From NCBI RefSeq assembly GCF_900585905.1, contig NZ_UTVH01000121.1:62001-126000 (forward strand): a stretch of DNA of 64,000 nucleotides, written 5' to 3'. This document shows positions 1 to 7,012 of this stretch, in pieces. How positions within the stretch are numbered: the first letter of the stretch is position 1; the number at the start of each line of letters is the position of its first letter. The notes beneath the pieces were generated by a model. The model ran no database searches. It was not told where the DNA came from and saw only the letters and a list, made by a program, of their open reading frames with translations. The translations under genes were made by a program, and so were the position numbers. This stretch comes from Pseudomonas viridiflava (GTDB lineage: Bacteria; Pseudomonadota; Gammaproteobacteria; Pseudomonadales; Pseudomonadaceae).

Positions 1-254
1 CTGGCGAGAAGCTCTATGAAGAGCTGCTGATCGGCGAAAATGTGGTCAGTACAGGCCACCCGATGATCATGAGCGCCCACGAGGATTTCCTGCCTTGGGT
101 GGAGCTTGAGCAGAAGATCTCGGCGTTGGTCTCGGCGGTCTATCAGGATGACTACGATCAAGTCCGCAAGCTGCTTCGGGAGACGGTCAGCGGCTATGCC
201 CCGGATGGCGAAATAGTCGACTGGGTCTATCAGCAGCGTCGCCAGAGCGTCTGA
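1..254 (+). CDS. 3' end of WbpM/CapD-like nucleotide-sugar epimerase/dehydratase (partial)
   Basis: The reading frame is open from base 3 and stops at TGA 252-254, so only about 83 C-terminal residues are in the window. The fragment begins GEKLYEELLIGENV and continues HPMIM, a block typical of the C-terminus of the large membrane-bound WbpM/CapD family (UDP-GlcNAc 4,6-dehydratase type), which works in O-antigen or capsule precursor synthesis. The remaining residues form an acidic helical tail ending QQRRQSV. The catalytic part lies upstream of the window, so the exact substrate cannot be read. The gene converges with the minus-strand genes to its right. Confidence 0.75.
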   Translation, partial: GEKLYEELLIGENVVSTGHPMIMSAHEDFLPWVELEQKISALVSAVYQDDYDQVRKLLRETVSGYAPDGEIVDWVYQQRRQSV

Positions 255-291
255 CTCCGGTGGCATCAGCCGCGTTTGCGGCGCTGACGGC

Positions 292-534
292 CTAATCGCG
301 TTTCTTCAATAATGTCTCAAGGACCCGCCGCGCCTTTGCGCCGGGTCCTTCGTGCCTGCGCTCGAAACCGGCGACGATGGCCTCGAAGCGGGCCTTGTCG
401 ATCTGGCCGCGACGCCCGCAGCACGGGCACGCAATCCAGCGGTTGCTGAGCTTGACGTCACCCAGCGCTGCCAAGAACGGTTGCTCGCAATTGCCGCAGG
501 CGAGCTTTAGTGCCTGAGTATCGATTAATGCCAT
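292..534 (-). CDS. small zinc-ribbon-like protein of unknown function
   Basis: An 80-residue protein starting MALIDTQALK. I chose the ATG at 534 because AGAGGA sits about 5 bases upstream; a longer frame from 579 has no such site. Two cysteine pairs, CGNC near residue 13 and CPCC near residue 37, are spaced like a small zinc ribbon. The C-terminal half is basic and helical (ARFEAIVAGFERRHEGPG, then a tail ending LLKKRD). It starts 58 bases after the effector-like gene stops on the same strand, so co-transcription is possible but unproven. I do not recognise a named family. A metal-binding or nucleic-acid-binding accessory protein is an inference only. Confidence 0.6.
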   Translation of the reverse strand: MALIDTQALKLACGNCEQPFLAALGDVKLSNRWIACPCCGRRGQIDKARFEAIVAGFERRHEGPGAKARRVLETLLKKRD

Positions 535-592
535 GCCAGTCCTCTGAACATCGCGCGGTGAGGGCCAGGCGCTGACCAAGACGCCCCATTGA

Positions 593-1471
593 TCACGTGG
601 CTTCTGGCTTGGCCTTGAATTCTACGGCGTAGTATTCCAGGCCTTCGCTATCCAGCGCCTTGTCAGTGATCAGGACGGTGGTGGCATTCACACCCTTCAG
701 CCGATTGGGAAGCGGCGTGGCCCCCAGATTGTATTCGTCGGCAGGATTCTGCTCTCGAAATGGATCGTGCTTCGCGCTATCGCCTTGCACCTCGGCGGGC
801 ATATCCCTGGTTTGCAGGCCTTCCTTTGGAGCGCGGTAGAAAGCCAGAATGACCTGTCTGGTGTCCAGATCGAATGCCAAGGCTTCGCCCACGGAGGCTC
901 GCCGTGCATAGTGCTTGGCTGTTTTCAAGGCGTCTTCGGCCTGTTCCGGCGAGGTCGCTTCATTGGAGGTGGCGGTGTAAATACCTTTGCCACCCCCCGA
1001 GCGTCCGCCGGTGTATTTCCCGGTATTATCCCCTTCAAAACCTTCCTCCAGCTTCTCAAGCGCGAACCTGGCAGTGCCGTGGAAACCGACAAATTCCAGT
1101 GACTTGTCTCTCTTGAGCTGTTCGAACTTGTCGGTATCGACCAGGGTGAACTTCTGACGCTTCTGCCCGACCCCAGCCGCCATGGCCGACGTCAGGCTGC
1201 TGACGTGCTTCATGCTAGCCATGGGGTCGGCGTCTGAACGCTTCATGAAACCCACGTTGTTTCGTGCGTCATAGGTCAGGTATCGCACGGAGTCTGGCGC
1301 CTGACTGCCGGTCAGGCCCCGCAGGCTTTCCAGCTTGTCACTCATTGGGCCGCTTACAACGGAGGCGCGCAGGGCGTGGCGGAAGTTGGTGATATTAGGA
1401 CGGATAGATTGCATGGAATTATCTCCGGCTTGAACAAGGGCTAGCCGGCCGATGACATTGGCCGACTTCAT
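593..1471 (-). CDS. candidate type III effector with ADP-ribosyltransferase-like (H-Y-E) core
   Basis: 292 residues from ATG 1471 (AGGAAG upstream). A second start at 1414 (MQSIRPNITNF) has GGAG eight bases away and a more effector-like N-terminus. Residues 1-110 are Ser/Ala-rich with no signal peptide. From about residue 127 the protein shows FVGFHGT (His131), then GGRSGGGKGIYTAT (Tyr165), KHYARR (Tyr188) and, near the end, LEYYAVEF (Glu279 or Glu284). This order matches the H-Y-E signature of diphtheria-toxin/PARP-type ADP-ribosyltransferases, and GKGIY is typical of PARP folds. The gene follows a chaperone-like gene by a few bases and both lie downstream of an hrp box, so secretion through the Hrp type III system is inferred. 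I cannot assign it to a named Hop family. Confidence 0.68.
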   Translation of the reverse strand: MKSANVIGRLALVQAGDNSMQSIRPNITNFRHALRASVVSGPMSDKLESLRGLTGSQAPDSVRYLTYDARNNVGFMKRSDADPMASMKHVSSLTSAMAAGVGQKRQKFTLVDTDKFEQLKRDKSLEFVGFHGTARFALEKLEEGFEGDNTGKYTGGRSGGGKGIYTATSNEATSPEQAEDALKTAKHYARRASVGEALAFDLDTRQVILAFYRAPKEGLQTRDMPAEVQGDSAKHDPFREQNPADEYNLGATPLPNRLKGVNATTVLITDKALDSEGLEYYAVEFKAKPEAT

Positions 1472-1477
1472 CAACGG

Positions 1478-1981
1478 TTACTTCCTGTGCCTTTCATCGA
1501 AGCGCATCTGTTGCAGCTGGCTGCCGGTGAGTGGCGCTGCGCCGGAGCCTATGGCAGGTTTGCGAGGCGTTTGCTGCTGAACGATGACTGCAATCTCTGC
1601 GCGCACCTTGGCCGCAGCGCTGAAGAAGTTGTCCACGGCCGTGCAGAAGCCTTCCAGCTCGCAGCCCGCCAGCGTCAGCGAGTAAGAAAGCACCAGGCTG
1701 CGCAAGTGCGCATCCAGCCCCAGGGTGCATTCGAAGGTCTTGATGCCCATCAGATTCAGCGCCAGCAGGGCTTCGTATTGCGCCGGACTGAGGTCGTTGG
1801 TCAGATGCCAGACGTGGCTGTACAGCACCACGCTTTCGCTGCTTTCGGCTGGCACGAACACTGTGCACAACTCTTCCGGGGTGCGCGCGAGTTGGCATTG
1901 GCCATGGGGGTCCAGAACCAGCGCGGGGTCGTCAGGGTTTATTCGGGAAAGCCAGGTATTGAGGGTGCGACGGGCATGCAT
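1478..1981 (-). CDS. probable CesT-type type III secretion chaperone
   Basis: 167 residues, no signal peptide or membrane segment. The pattern fits the CesT/ShcX family: an N-terminal helix (LNTWLSRINPDD), alternating short strands (ALVLDPHGQCQLA, VVLYSHVWHL), a long middle helix (SPAQYEALLALNLMGIKTFE) and a C-terminal helix (EGFCTAVDNFFSAAAKVRAE). Size and its place directly before the effector candidate fit a cognate chaperone that keeps the effector secretion-competent in the cytoplasm. The start ATG is at 1981 with only a weak GAG upstream; the hrp box lies about 65 bases further up. Family assignment rests on pattern and context, not on a search. Confidence 0.65.
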   Translation of the reverse strand: MHARRTLNTWLSRINPDDPALVLDPHGQCQLARTPEELCTVFVPAESSESVVLYSHVWHLTNDLSPAQYEALLALNLMGIKTFECTLGLDAHLRSLVLSYSLTLAGCELEGFCTAVDNFFSAAAKVRAEIAVIVQQQTPRKPAIGSGAAPLTGSQLQQMRFDERHRK

Positions 1982-2046
1982 GAGAAAGTGCTCTAACCAA
2001 AGATATTGTTAGCGACGGGCCTTCTCCAGGGCGTCGGATTTGAACC

Positions 2047-2075
2047 TGTGTGGTCGTGGGGTGCTGGGGAGTTCC
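2047..2075 (-). promoter_or_regulatory. hrp box (HrpL-dependent promoter)
   Basis: Read on the minus strand: GGAACT, 16 bases, then CCACACA. The HrpL consensus is GGAACC-N15/16-CCACNNA, so there is one mismatch (T for C in the last base of the -35) and the spacing is right. It points at the chaperone gene, with the -10 half about 65 bases before the ATG at 1981. Expected transcript: chaperone-effector, possibly also the zinc-ribbon gene. Confidence 0.72.
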
Positions 2076-2266
2076 CTGTTCTCTGTCCCGGCCGCCGACA
2101 CCACCCTGCGCGCTCAGAGTGGGCGTCCGTGAACCCTGGCTATATATTCTATTTAGTGCTAACTAAATGAATAAATAAGATTTATAGATATATTAAACGC
2201 CTGTTATGGTCGATTCCTAGTGGGCTCCAGGCCCGGTCATGAAGACGACTGTCGAGGGAGCGCGCC

Positions 2267-3247
2267 ATGCGCACAGGTACGTTGAAAAACAGAACATTGC
2301 GTCAGGGTCTGACCGCGTTGCTCGCCGCAGCGCTCTGCTTTGGCGTAGTGACTCAGGCGCAGGCAGAGAACCTGCGCATCGGTTACCAGAAGTACGGCAC
2401 GCTGGTGCTGCTCAAGGCCAGGGGGTCGCTGGAGAAGCGGCTGGCCGAGCAGGGTGTGCAGGTGCAGTGGACCGAGTTCCCGGGCGGGCCGCAGTTGCTG
2501 GAAGGCCTGAACGTCGGCTCCATCGATTTCGGTGTGACCGGCGAAACCCCGCCCGTATTCGCCCAGGCCGCTGGCGCTGATCTGTTGTATGTCGCCTACG
2601 AGCCGCCTGCGCCCGCCAGTGAAGCGATTCTGGTGCCCAAGGATTCGCCCGTTAGTTCGGTGAAGGATCTCAAGGGCAAGAAGGTCGTCCTGAACAAGGG
2701 CTCCAACGTTCATTACCTGCTGGTCAAGGCGCTGGAGGATGCCGGTCTGAAATACACCGACATCCAGACCGTGTTCCTGCCTCCCGCGGATGCGCGGGCT
2801 GCATTCGAGCGTGGCAGCGTTGATGCCTGGGTCATCTGGGACCCCTATCAGGCGGCTGCCGAGGAGCAATTGCAGGCCAGGACCCTGCGCGATGGCAACG
2901 GTATCGTCGACAACCACCAGTTCTACCTGGCCACCAGGCCCTACGCCGAGAAAAACCCGAAGGTCATTGAGGCGCTGATTGAAGAAGTGCGCGCGGTGGG
3001 CGAATGGTCGAAGGCGCATCCCGAAGAAGTGACGCAACAGGTGGCGCCTTTGCTGGGCCTGCCTGCCGATATCACCTTGACCTCGGTCAAGCGCCAGGGC
3101 TACGGCGCGTCGTTCCTGAGCCCCGAGGTGGTGGCGTCGCAACAGAAGATCGCTGACACCTTTCACCAGCTCAAGTTGATCCCCAAACCGTTGAAGATCG
3201 CCGATGTGGTCTGGACGCGGCCCGCTGCTGTCGCGAAAGCGCCCTGA
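2267..3247 (+). CDS. ssuA: SsuA: aliphatic sulfonate ABC transporter, periplasmic binding protein
   Basis: 326 residues. A Sec signal peptide ends near TQAQA-EN (residues 1-33), then the mature protein begins LRIGYQKYGTLVLLK, typical of SsuA/NrtT/TauA-type binding proteins. The stretch WTEFPGGPQLLEGLNVGSIDFG and later VDAWVIWDPY are family hallmarks. It captures alkanesulfonates in the periplasm for the SsuC/SsuB transporter encoded directly downstream. A strong GAGGGAG precedes the ATG. The AT-rich stretch 2141-2215 upstream probably carries the promoter. In other pseudomonads ssuE precedes and ssuD follows this gene; neither is here. Confidence 0.9.
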   Translation: MRTGTLKNRTLRQGLTALLAAALCFGVVTQAQAENLRIGYQKYGTLVLLKARGSLEKRLAEQGVQVQWTEFPGGPQLLEGLNVGSIDFGVTGETPPVFAQAAGADLLYVAYEPPAPASEAILVPKDSPVSSVKDLKGKKVVLNKGSNVHYLLVKALEDAGLKYTDIQTVFLPPADARAAFERGSVDAWVIWDPYQAAAEEQLQARTLRDGNGIVDNHQFYLATRPYAEKNPKVIEALIEEVRAVGEWSKAHPEEVTQQVAPLLGLPADITLTSVKRQGYGASFLSPEVVASQQKIADTFHQLKLIPKPLKIADVVWTRPAAVAKAP

Positions 3248-3273
3248 GCGGCCAGACCTGAGGAGACAACTCC

Positions 3274-4071
3274 ATGAGTACCCCTGCTGCACAACGCTGG
3301 ATCCAGCGCCTGGCCCCCTGGGCGCTGCCGGTGCTGCTGCTGGTCATCTGGCAGCTTTCAGTCAGCGCCGGCTGGCTGTCGACGCGAATTCTGCCAGCGC
3401 CCAGTGCGGTCATCGACGCGGGCGTCAATCTGGTGGCCAGTGGTGAAATCTGGACCCATCTGGCAATCAGCGGCTGGCGTGCCGGAATGGGTTTCGCCAT
3501 TGGCGGCGGCATCGGCCTGGCGCTGGGCTTCATCACCGGTTTGTCGAAATGGGGTGAACGCCTGCTCGACAGCTCGGTACAGATGATCCGCAACGTGCCG
3601 CATCTGGCGCTGATTCCGCTGGTCATCCTGTGGTTCGGCATCGACGAAACGGCCAAAGTGTTTCTCGTCGCGCTGGGTACGCTGTTCCCGATTTACCTCA
3701 ACACCTACCACGGCATTCGCAATATTGATCCGGCACTGGTGGAGATGTCCCGCAGCTATGGCCTGTCCGGTTTCGCTCTGTTCCGGCATGTGATCCTGCC
3801 GGGGGCCATGCCTTCGATTCTGGTGGGTGTGCGCTTCGCCCTGGGCTTCATGTGGCTGACGCTGATCGTTGCCGAAACCATTTCTGCCAGCTCCGGCATC
3901 GGCTATCTGGCCATGAATGCCCGGGAATTTCTGCAGACCGACGTGGTGGTGTTGGCCATCGTTCTCTACGCCATTCTGGGCAAGCTGGCCGACCTGGCCG
4001 CCCGGGGGCTTGAACGCATCTGCCTGCGCTGGCATCCGGCCTACCAGGTCACCAAAGGAGGTGCGGCATGA
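3274..4071 (+). CDS. ssuC: SsuC: sulfonate ABC transporter permease
   Basis: 265 residues, about six transmembrane helices, beginning LAPWALPVLLLVIWQLSV. The BPD_transp_1 EAA-loop region is visible as EMSRSYGLSGFALFRHVILPGAMPS. It forms the inner-membrane channel of the sulfonate importer with SsuB. It starts 26 bases after ssuA with AGGAG upstream, and its stop overlaps the ssuB start (ATGA), so the two are translationally coupled. The tight spacing to ssuA leaves no room for ssuD, which normally sits here. Confidence 0.92.
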   Translation: MSTPAAQRWIQRLAPWALPVLLLVIWQLSVSAGWLSTRILPAPSAVIDAGVNLVASGEIWTHLAISGWRAGMGFAIGGGIGLALGFITGLSKWGERLLDSSVQMIRNVPHLALIPLVILWFGIDETAKVFLVALGTLFPIYLNTYHGIRNIDPALVEMSRSYGLSGFALFRHVILPGAMPSILVGVRFALGFMWLTLIVAETISASSGIGYLAMNAREFLQTDVVVLAIVLYAILGKLADLAARGLERICLRWHPAYQVTKGGAA

Positions 4072-4883
4072 GCAGCCTGAAACAGCAATCGCCAGCGCAT
4101 CTGCTGCGGGGCATTCCACTTGCGGTCAAGCAACTGAAAAAGACCTTCGGCAGCCGCGAAGTGCTGAAAGACATTGATCTGCGCATTCCCGCCGGGCAGT
4201 TCGTTGCCGTAGTCGGGCGCAGCGGCTGTGGCAAAAGTACCTTGCTGCGCCTGCTGGCAGGCCTGGACAAGCCCACGGAGGGCGAGCTGATGGCGGGCTC
4301 CGGCCAACTGGCGCAAGCGCGGCAAGACACCCGCCTGATGTTTCAGGAAGCACGTTTGCTGCCGTGGAAAAAGATCATTGATAACGTCGGGCTCGGCCTC
4401 AGTGGTGACTGGCGCGGCAAGGCCCTGGACGCGCTGGCTGCCGTCGGCCTCGCCGAGCGCGCCAACGAGTGGCCCGCTGCGTTATCCGGCGGGCAAAAGC
4501 AACGCGTGGCGCTGGCCCGGGCGCTGATCCATCAGCCACGCCTGTTACTGCTCGACGAACCGCTGGGTGCGCTGGATGCCCTGACGCGCATCGAGATGCA
4601 GCAACTGATCGAAAACCTCTGGCGCAACCATGGCTTCACCGTATTGCTGGTCACTCACGATGTCAGCGAAGCCGTTGCCATTGCCGACCGCGTGATCCTG
4701 ATCGAGGAGGGACGTATCGGCCTGGACCTGCTCATTGACCTGCCACGCCCTCGCGCCCGGGGCTCGCAGCGCCTGGCTGCACTGGAAACCCAGGTGCTGG
4801 AGCGCGTGTTGTCACTGCCCGGCACGCCGCCGGCACCCGAACCCGTTTCTCCGCTGCCCACGCAGTTACGCTGGGCTACTTGA
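4068..4883 (+). CDS. ssuB: SsuB: sulfonate ABC transporter ATP-binding protein
   Basis: 271 residues. Walker A is VGRSGCGKST, the signature motif LSGGQKQRVALARAL, Walker B LLLLDEPLGALD, and the H-loop VTHD. The Q-loop reads MFQEARLLPW, which is characteristic of SsuB/TauB-type ATPases. It powers sulfonate import through SsuC on the cytoplasmic face. The N-terminal 20 residues (MSSLKQQSPAHLLRGIPLAV) and a proline-rich tail are typical for pseudomonad SsuB. The start overlaps ssuC by four bases; ssuF follows after 37 bases. Confidence 0.92.
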   Translation: MSSLKQQSPAHLLRGIPLAVKQLKKTFGSREVLKDIDLRIPAGQFVAVVGRSGCGKSTLLRLLAGLDKPTEGELMAGSGQLAQARQDTRLMFQEARLLPWKKIIDNVGLGLSGDWRGKALDALAAVGLAERANEWPAALSGGQKQRVALARALIHQPRLLLLDEPLGALDALTRIEMQQLIENLWRNHGFTVLLVTHDVSEAVAIADRVILIEEGRIGLDLLIDLPRPRARGSQRLAALETQVLERVLSLPGTPPAPEPVSPLPTQLRWAT

Positions 4884-4920
4884 TTGACCCTTAGACCTCA
4901 TCCCAAACAGGAAAATCATC

Positions 4921-5136
4921 ATGACTATCAAAGCCATCAACGTGCGTAACCAGTTCAAAGGCACTATCAAGGAAATCGTCCACGGCGATGTACTGTCGGA
5001 AATCGACGTGCAGACCGCTTCGGGCGTGGTGACGTCGGTCATTACCACGCGCTCGGTCAAAGAGCTTGAGCTGGTAGTGGGCAGCGAAGTGATCGCCTTC
5101 GTGAAGTCCACCGAAGTGTCCATCGCCAAACTGTAA
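4921..5136 (+). CDS. ssuF: SsuF: molybdopterin-binding-like (TOBE/Mop) protein of the sulfonate operon
   Basis: 71 residues, a single Mop/TOBE domain: MTIKAINVRNQFKGTIKEIV, then SEIDVQTASGVVTSVIT and EVIAFVKSTEVSIAKL. It is the usual last gene of the Pseudomonas ssu operon. SsuF was reported to be needed for sulfonate use in P. putida, but its precise role is unclear; oxyanion binding is inferred from the fold. An intrinsic terminator follows 20 bases later, so the operon ends here. Confidence 0.9.
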   Translation: MTIKAINVRNQFKGTIKEIVHGDVLSEIDVQTASGVVTSVITTRSVKELELVVGSEVIAFVKSTEVSIAKL

Positions 5137-5156
5137 GCCCGATACGCAAAGACAAC

Positions 5157-5188
5157 CCCGGAGGGTGCTGAACCCTCCGGGTTTTTTT
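5157..5188 (+). terminator. Rho-independent terminator of ssuACBF
   Basis: Perfect 9-bp stem CCCGGAGGG / CCCTCCGGG with a 7-base loop, followed by seven T residues. Confidence 0.95.
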
Positions 5189-5340
5189 GTCCTGCGCGGT
5201 CAAAACCTAGCAGTTTTGTCAGGTGTACAACGGGCTCGAATGGGCGATGCTGAAGGCAAGGGTGAGGGCAGCATCTCCGGTTTGTCCGCAGGAGCACTGA
5301 GCCTGCAGGTAATCGGGAGTATGTTGCAGGAGCGAGCCCG

Positions 5341-5430
5341 GTGGGAGCGAGCTTGCTCGCGAAGAGGCTGGTACATCCGCAACAAATTCCGCAGCCACAC
5401 CACCGCCATCGCGGGCAAGCGCGCTCCTAC
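5341..5430. repeat. REPIN-like pair (mixed REP types)
   Basis: The left arm is GTGGGAGCGAGCTTGCTCGC and the inverted right arm ends GGGCAAGCGCGCTCCTAC. The two arms belong to different REP subtypes. The 5189-5639 gap holds this element, a second REPIN (5514-5589) and the RHS ribosome site; I see no gene in it. Confidence 0.8.
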
Positions 5431-5513
5431 AGATGGGGGCGGCGCAGGTAATGACGGTCATGTGCTGCTTCGTGGTCGAGCAGCAAGCCTTGTCCAAGGC
5501 GGATTTACGTTTT

Positions 5514-5589
5514 GTAGGAGCCAACTTGTTGGCGAGACAATGTTCCTGAGCAAGCAGGTCTGGCGCCTCGCCAACAAGTTGGCTCCTAC
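5514..5589. repeat. REPIN, 76 bp, identical to the copy at 10535-10610
   Basis: Arms GTAGGAGCCAACTTGTTGGC and its inverse surround a core carrying GAGCAAGCAGGTCTGGC. All 76 bases match the element in front of spuC. Confidence 0.9.
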
Positions 5590-5639
5590 AGCATGAATTT
5601 CAATTCATACGTCACAGGTCGTCCAAGGAGAGCAGTGCC

Positions 5640-6728
5640 ATGCCCACTTCATCCCAGACACTGCTCTGCCGCTATCACTACGATCCTATGGACCGCCTGG
5701 CTGGAACCATCGCTGTCGATCAGCCTGACGCGTTGCGTTTTTATCAGAAGAGCCGCTTGGCAACCGTCATTCAGGGCGCTATTGCGCGCAGTATTGTTCA
5801 GCATGAAGAGCAACTGCTGGCTCAGCAGCAGGCCACAGGCTCAACGATTGAAACCACCCTGCTGGCGACGGATCAGCAGCGTTCCGTGCTGCACCTGCTC
5901 GACACCCCCGAACCCCGCCCGCTGGCGTACAACCCCTACGGCCATCTCCCGGCCGAGAGCGGGTTTACCAGCTTGCTGGGCTTTAACGGCGAGCATCGTG
6001 ATCCGGTGACCGGGCATTATTTATTAGGCAATGGCTACCGGGCGTATAACCCGATGTTGATGCGGTTTAATAGTCCGGACAGCTTGAGTCCGTTTGGGGA
6101 GGGTGGAATTAACGGGTATGCCTATTGTGCGGGTGATCCGGTTAATCGGTCGGATCCGACGGGGCATAGTCCTTTTAGGTTGGCAGCGCAGATACTTCGC
6201 TTTGTTGCCAGACTTAGTCGGCCGCGGGTGCGCCGCAATATTGCCTTTGATGATGCGTTCGACATCATTCGCTCAGGTAAAACCGGCAAGCCTGCTGTTT
6301 CGCCTCCGCAATCACCCGCGGTGACACAATTGTCCGCCTCGCAAGCTGGGCCCTCTTCTTCGGCTGCCGGTCGTGCCACGGCGAAAGTTGGGTTGCACGA
6401 TGCAAAGGGGTTTCTCACAAAGGATGCTGCCACCAAAATGCTAGGTAGAATGAGTAATAATAGAAGAAGAGGATTATTAAGTAGGACCGTTTCATACTAC
6501 CAAGAAACAGCTGAATTGCACTATGAGCAGTTAAATCAGTATCGCACTGATTCGATAATGATGATGGCGCAGTCTGCGGCGAAGTATGGTCCGCAGAGCC
6601 CGCACGTCAAGAGATATGCAAAGTTTGAGACAGAGGCTCGAAAAGCGCTTGATCGTTTTGAACGCGACTATAAAGCCAAGTTTAATGTGGGGATTAAAAA
6701 ACAATTGGCTATTCGTCGACAGATTTGA
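5640..6728 (+). CDS. short RHS-repeat-associated core protein with variable C-terminus (possible toxin)
   Basis: 362 residues; AAGGAG lies nine bases before the ATG. Residues 1-130 (CRYHYDPMDRLAGT, TDQQRSVLHLLD, LAYNPYGHLPAESG) are a degenerate RHS/YD segment. Residues about 110-175 are the conserved RHS core: LGFNGEHRDPVTGHYLLGNG, RAYNPMLMRFNSPDSLSPFG, NGYAYCAGDPVNRSDPTG. After that the sequence diverges: a basic stretch, a Ser/Ala/Pro linker and a 120-residue Lys/Arg-rich helical tail ending KKQLAIRRQI. The tail is visibly lower in G+C than the core, as in the exchangeable toxin tips of RHS proteins. There is no signal peptide and I cannot name the tail domain. No immunity gene is evident in the next 284 bases. 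Confidence 0.75.
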   Translation: MPTSSQTLLCRYHYDPMDRLAGTIAVDQPDALRFYQKSRLATVIQGAIARSIVQHEEQLLAQQQATGSTIETTLLATDQQRSVLHLLDTPEPRPLAYNPYGHLPAESGFTSLLGFNGEHRDPVTGHYLLGNGYRAYNPMLMRFNSPDSLSPFGEGGINGYAYCAGDPVNRSDPTGHSPFRLAAQILRFVARLSRPRVRRNIAFDDAFDIIRSGKTGKPAVSPPQSPAVTQLSASQAGPSSSAAGRATAKVGLHDAKGFLTKDAATKMLGRMSNNRRRGLLSRTVSYYQETAELHYEQLNQYRTDSIMMMAQSAAKYGPQSPHVKRYAKFETEARKALDRFERDYKAKFNVGIKKQLAIRRQI

Positions 6729-6911
6729 TTGTTCAACCTGGTCGCTCTCGCTCCCGGCCAGCACACACTCACATTGGCAGATATAATCCAGCATAAGCAA
6801 CAAATGCCCGCGTGCTTTCACTGCGATTTGATAATTTTTCTTGCGTCTCTAAGGAGCTGTACTAGCGGCATCATGCAAGTAAACAAAATGCTTGGGGCCA
6901 GCCCACTTTTG

Positions 6912-6998
6912 GTGGGAGCAAGCTTGCTTGCGAAAGCGTCAGTCAGCTCAGCACATAACTGCCTGAAACACTGCCTTCGCGAGCAAGCTCGCTCTCAC
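6912..6998. repeat. REPIN (GAGCAAGCTTGCTC type)
   Basis: Inverted arms GTGGGAGCAAGCTTGCTTGC and GCGAGCAAGCTCGCTCTCAC, in the 284-base gap between the RHS gene and spuI. Nothing else is apparent in that gap. Confidence 0.85.
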
Positions 6999-7012
6999 CA
7001 GAAACACCGCTA

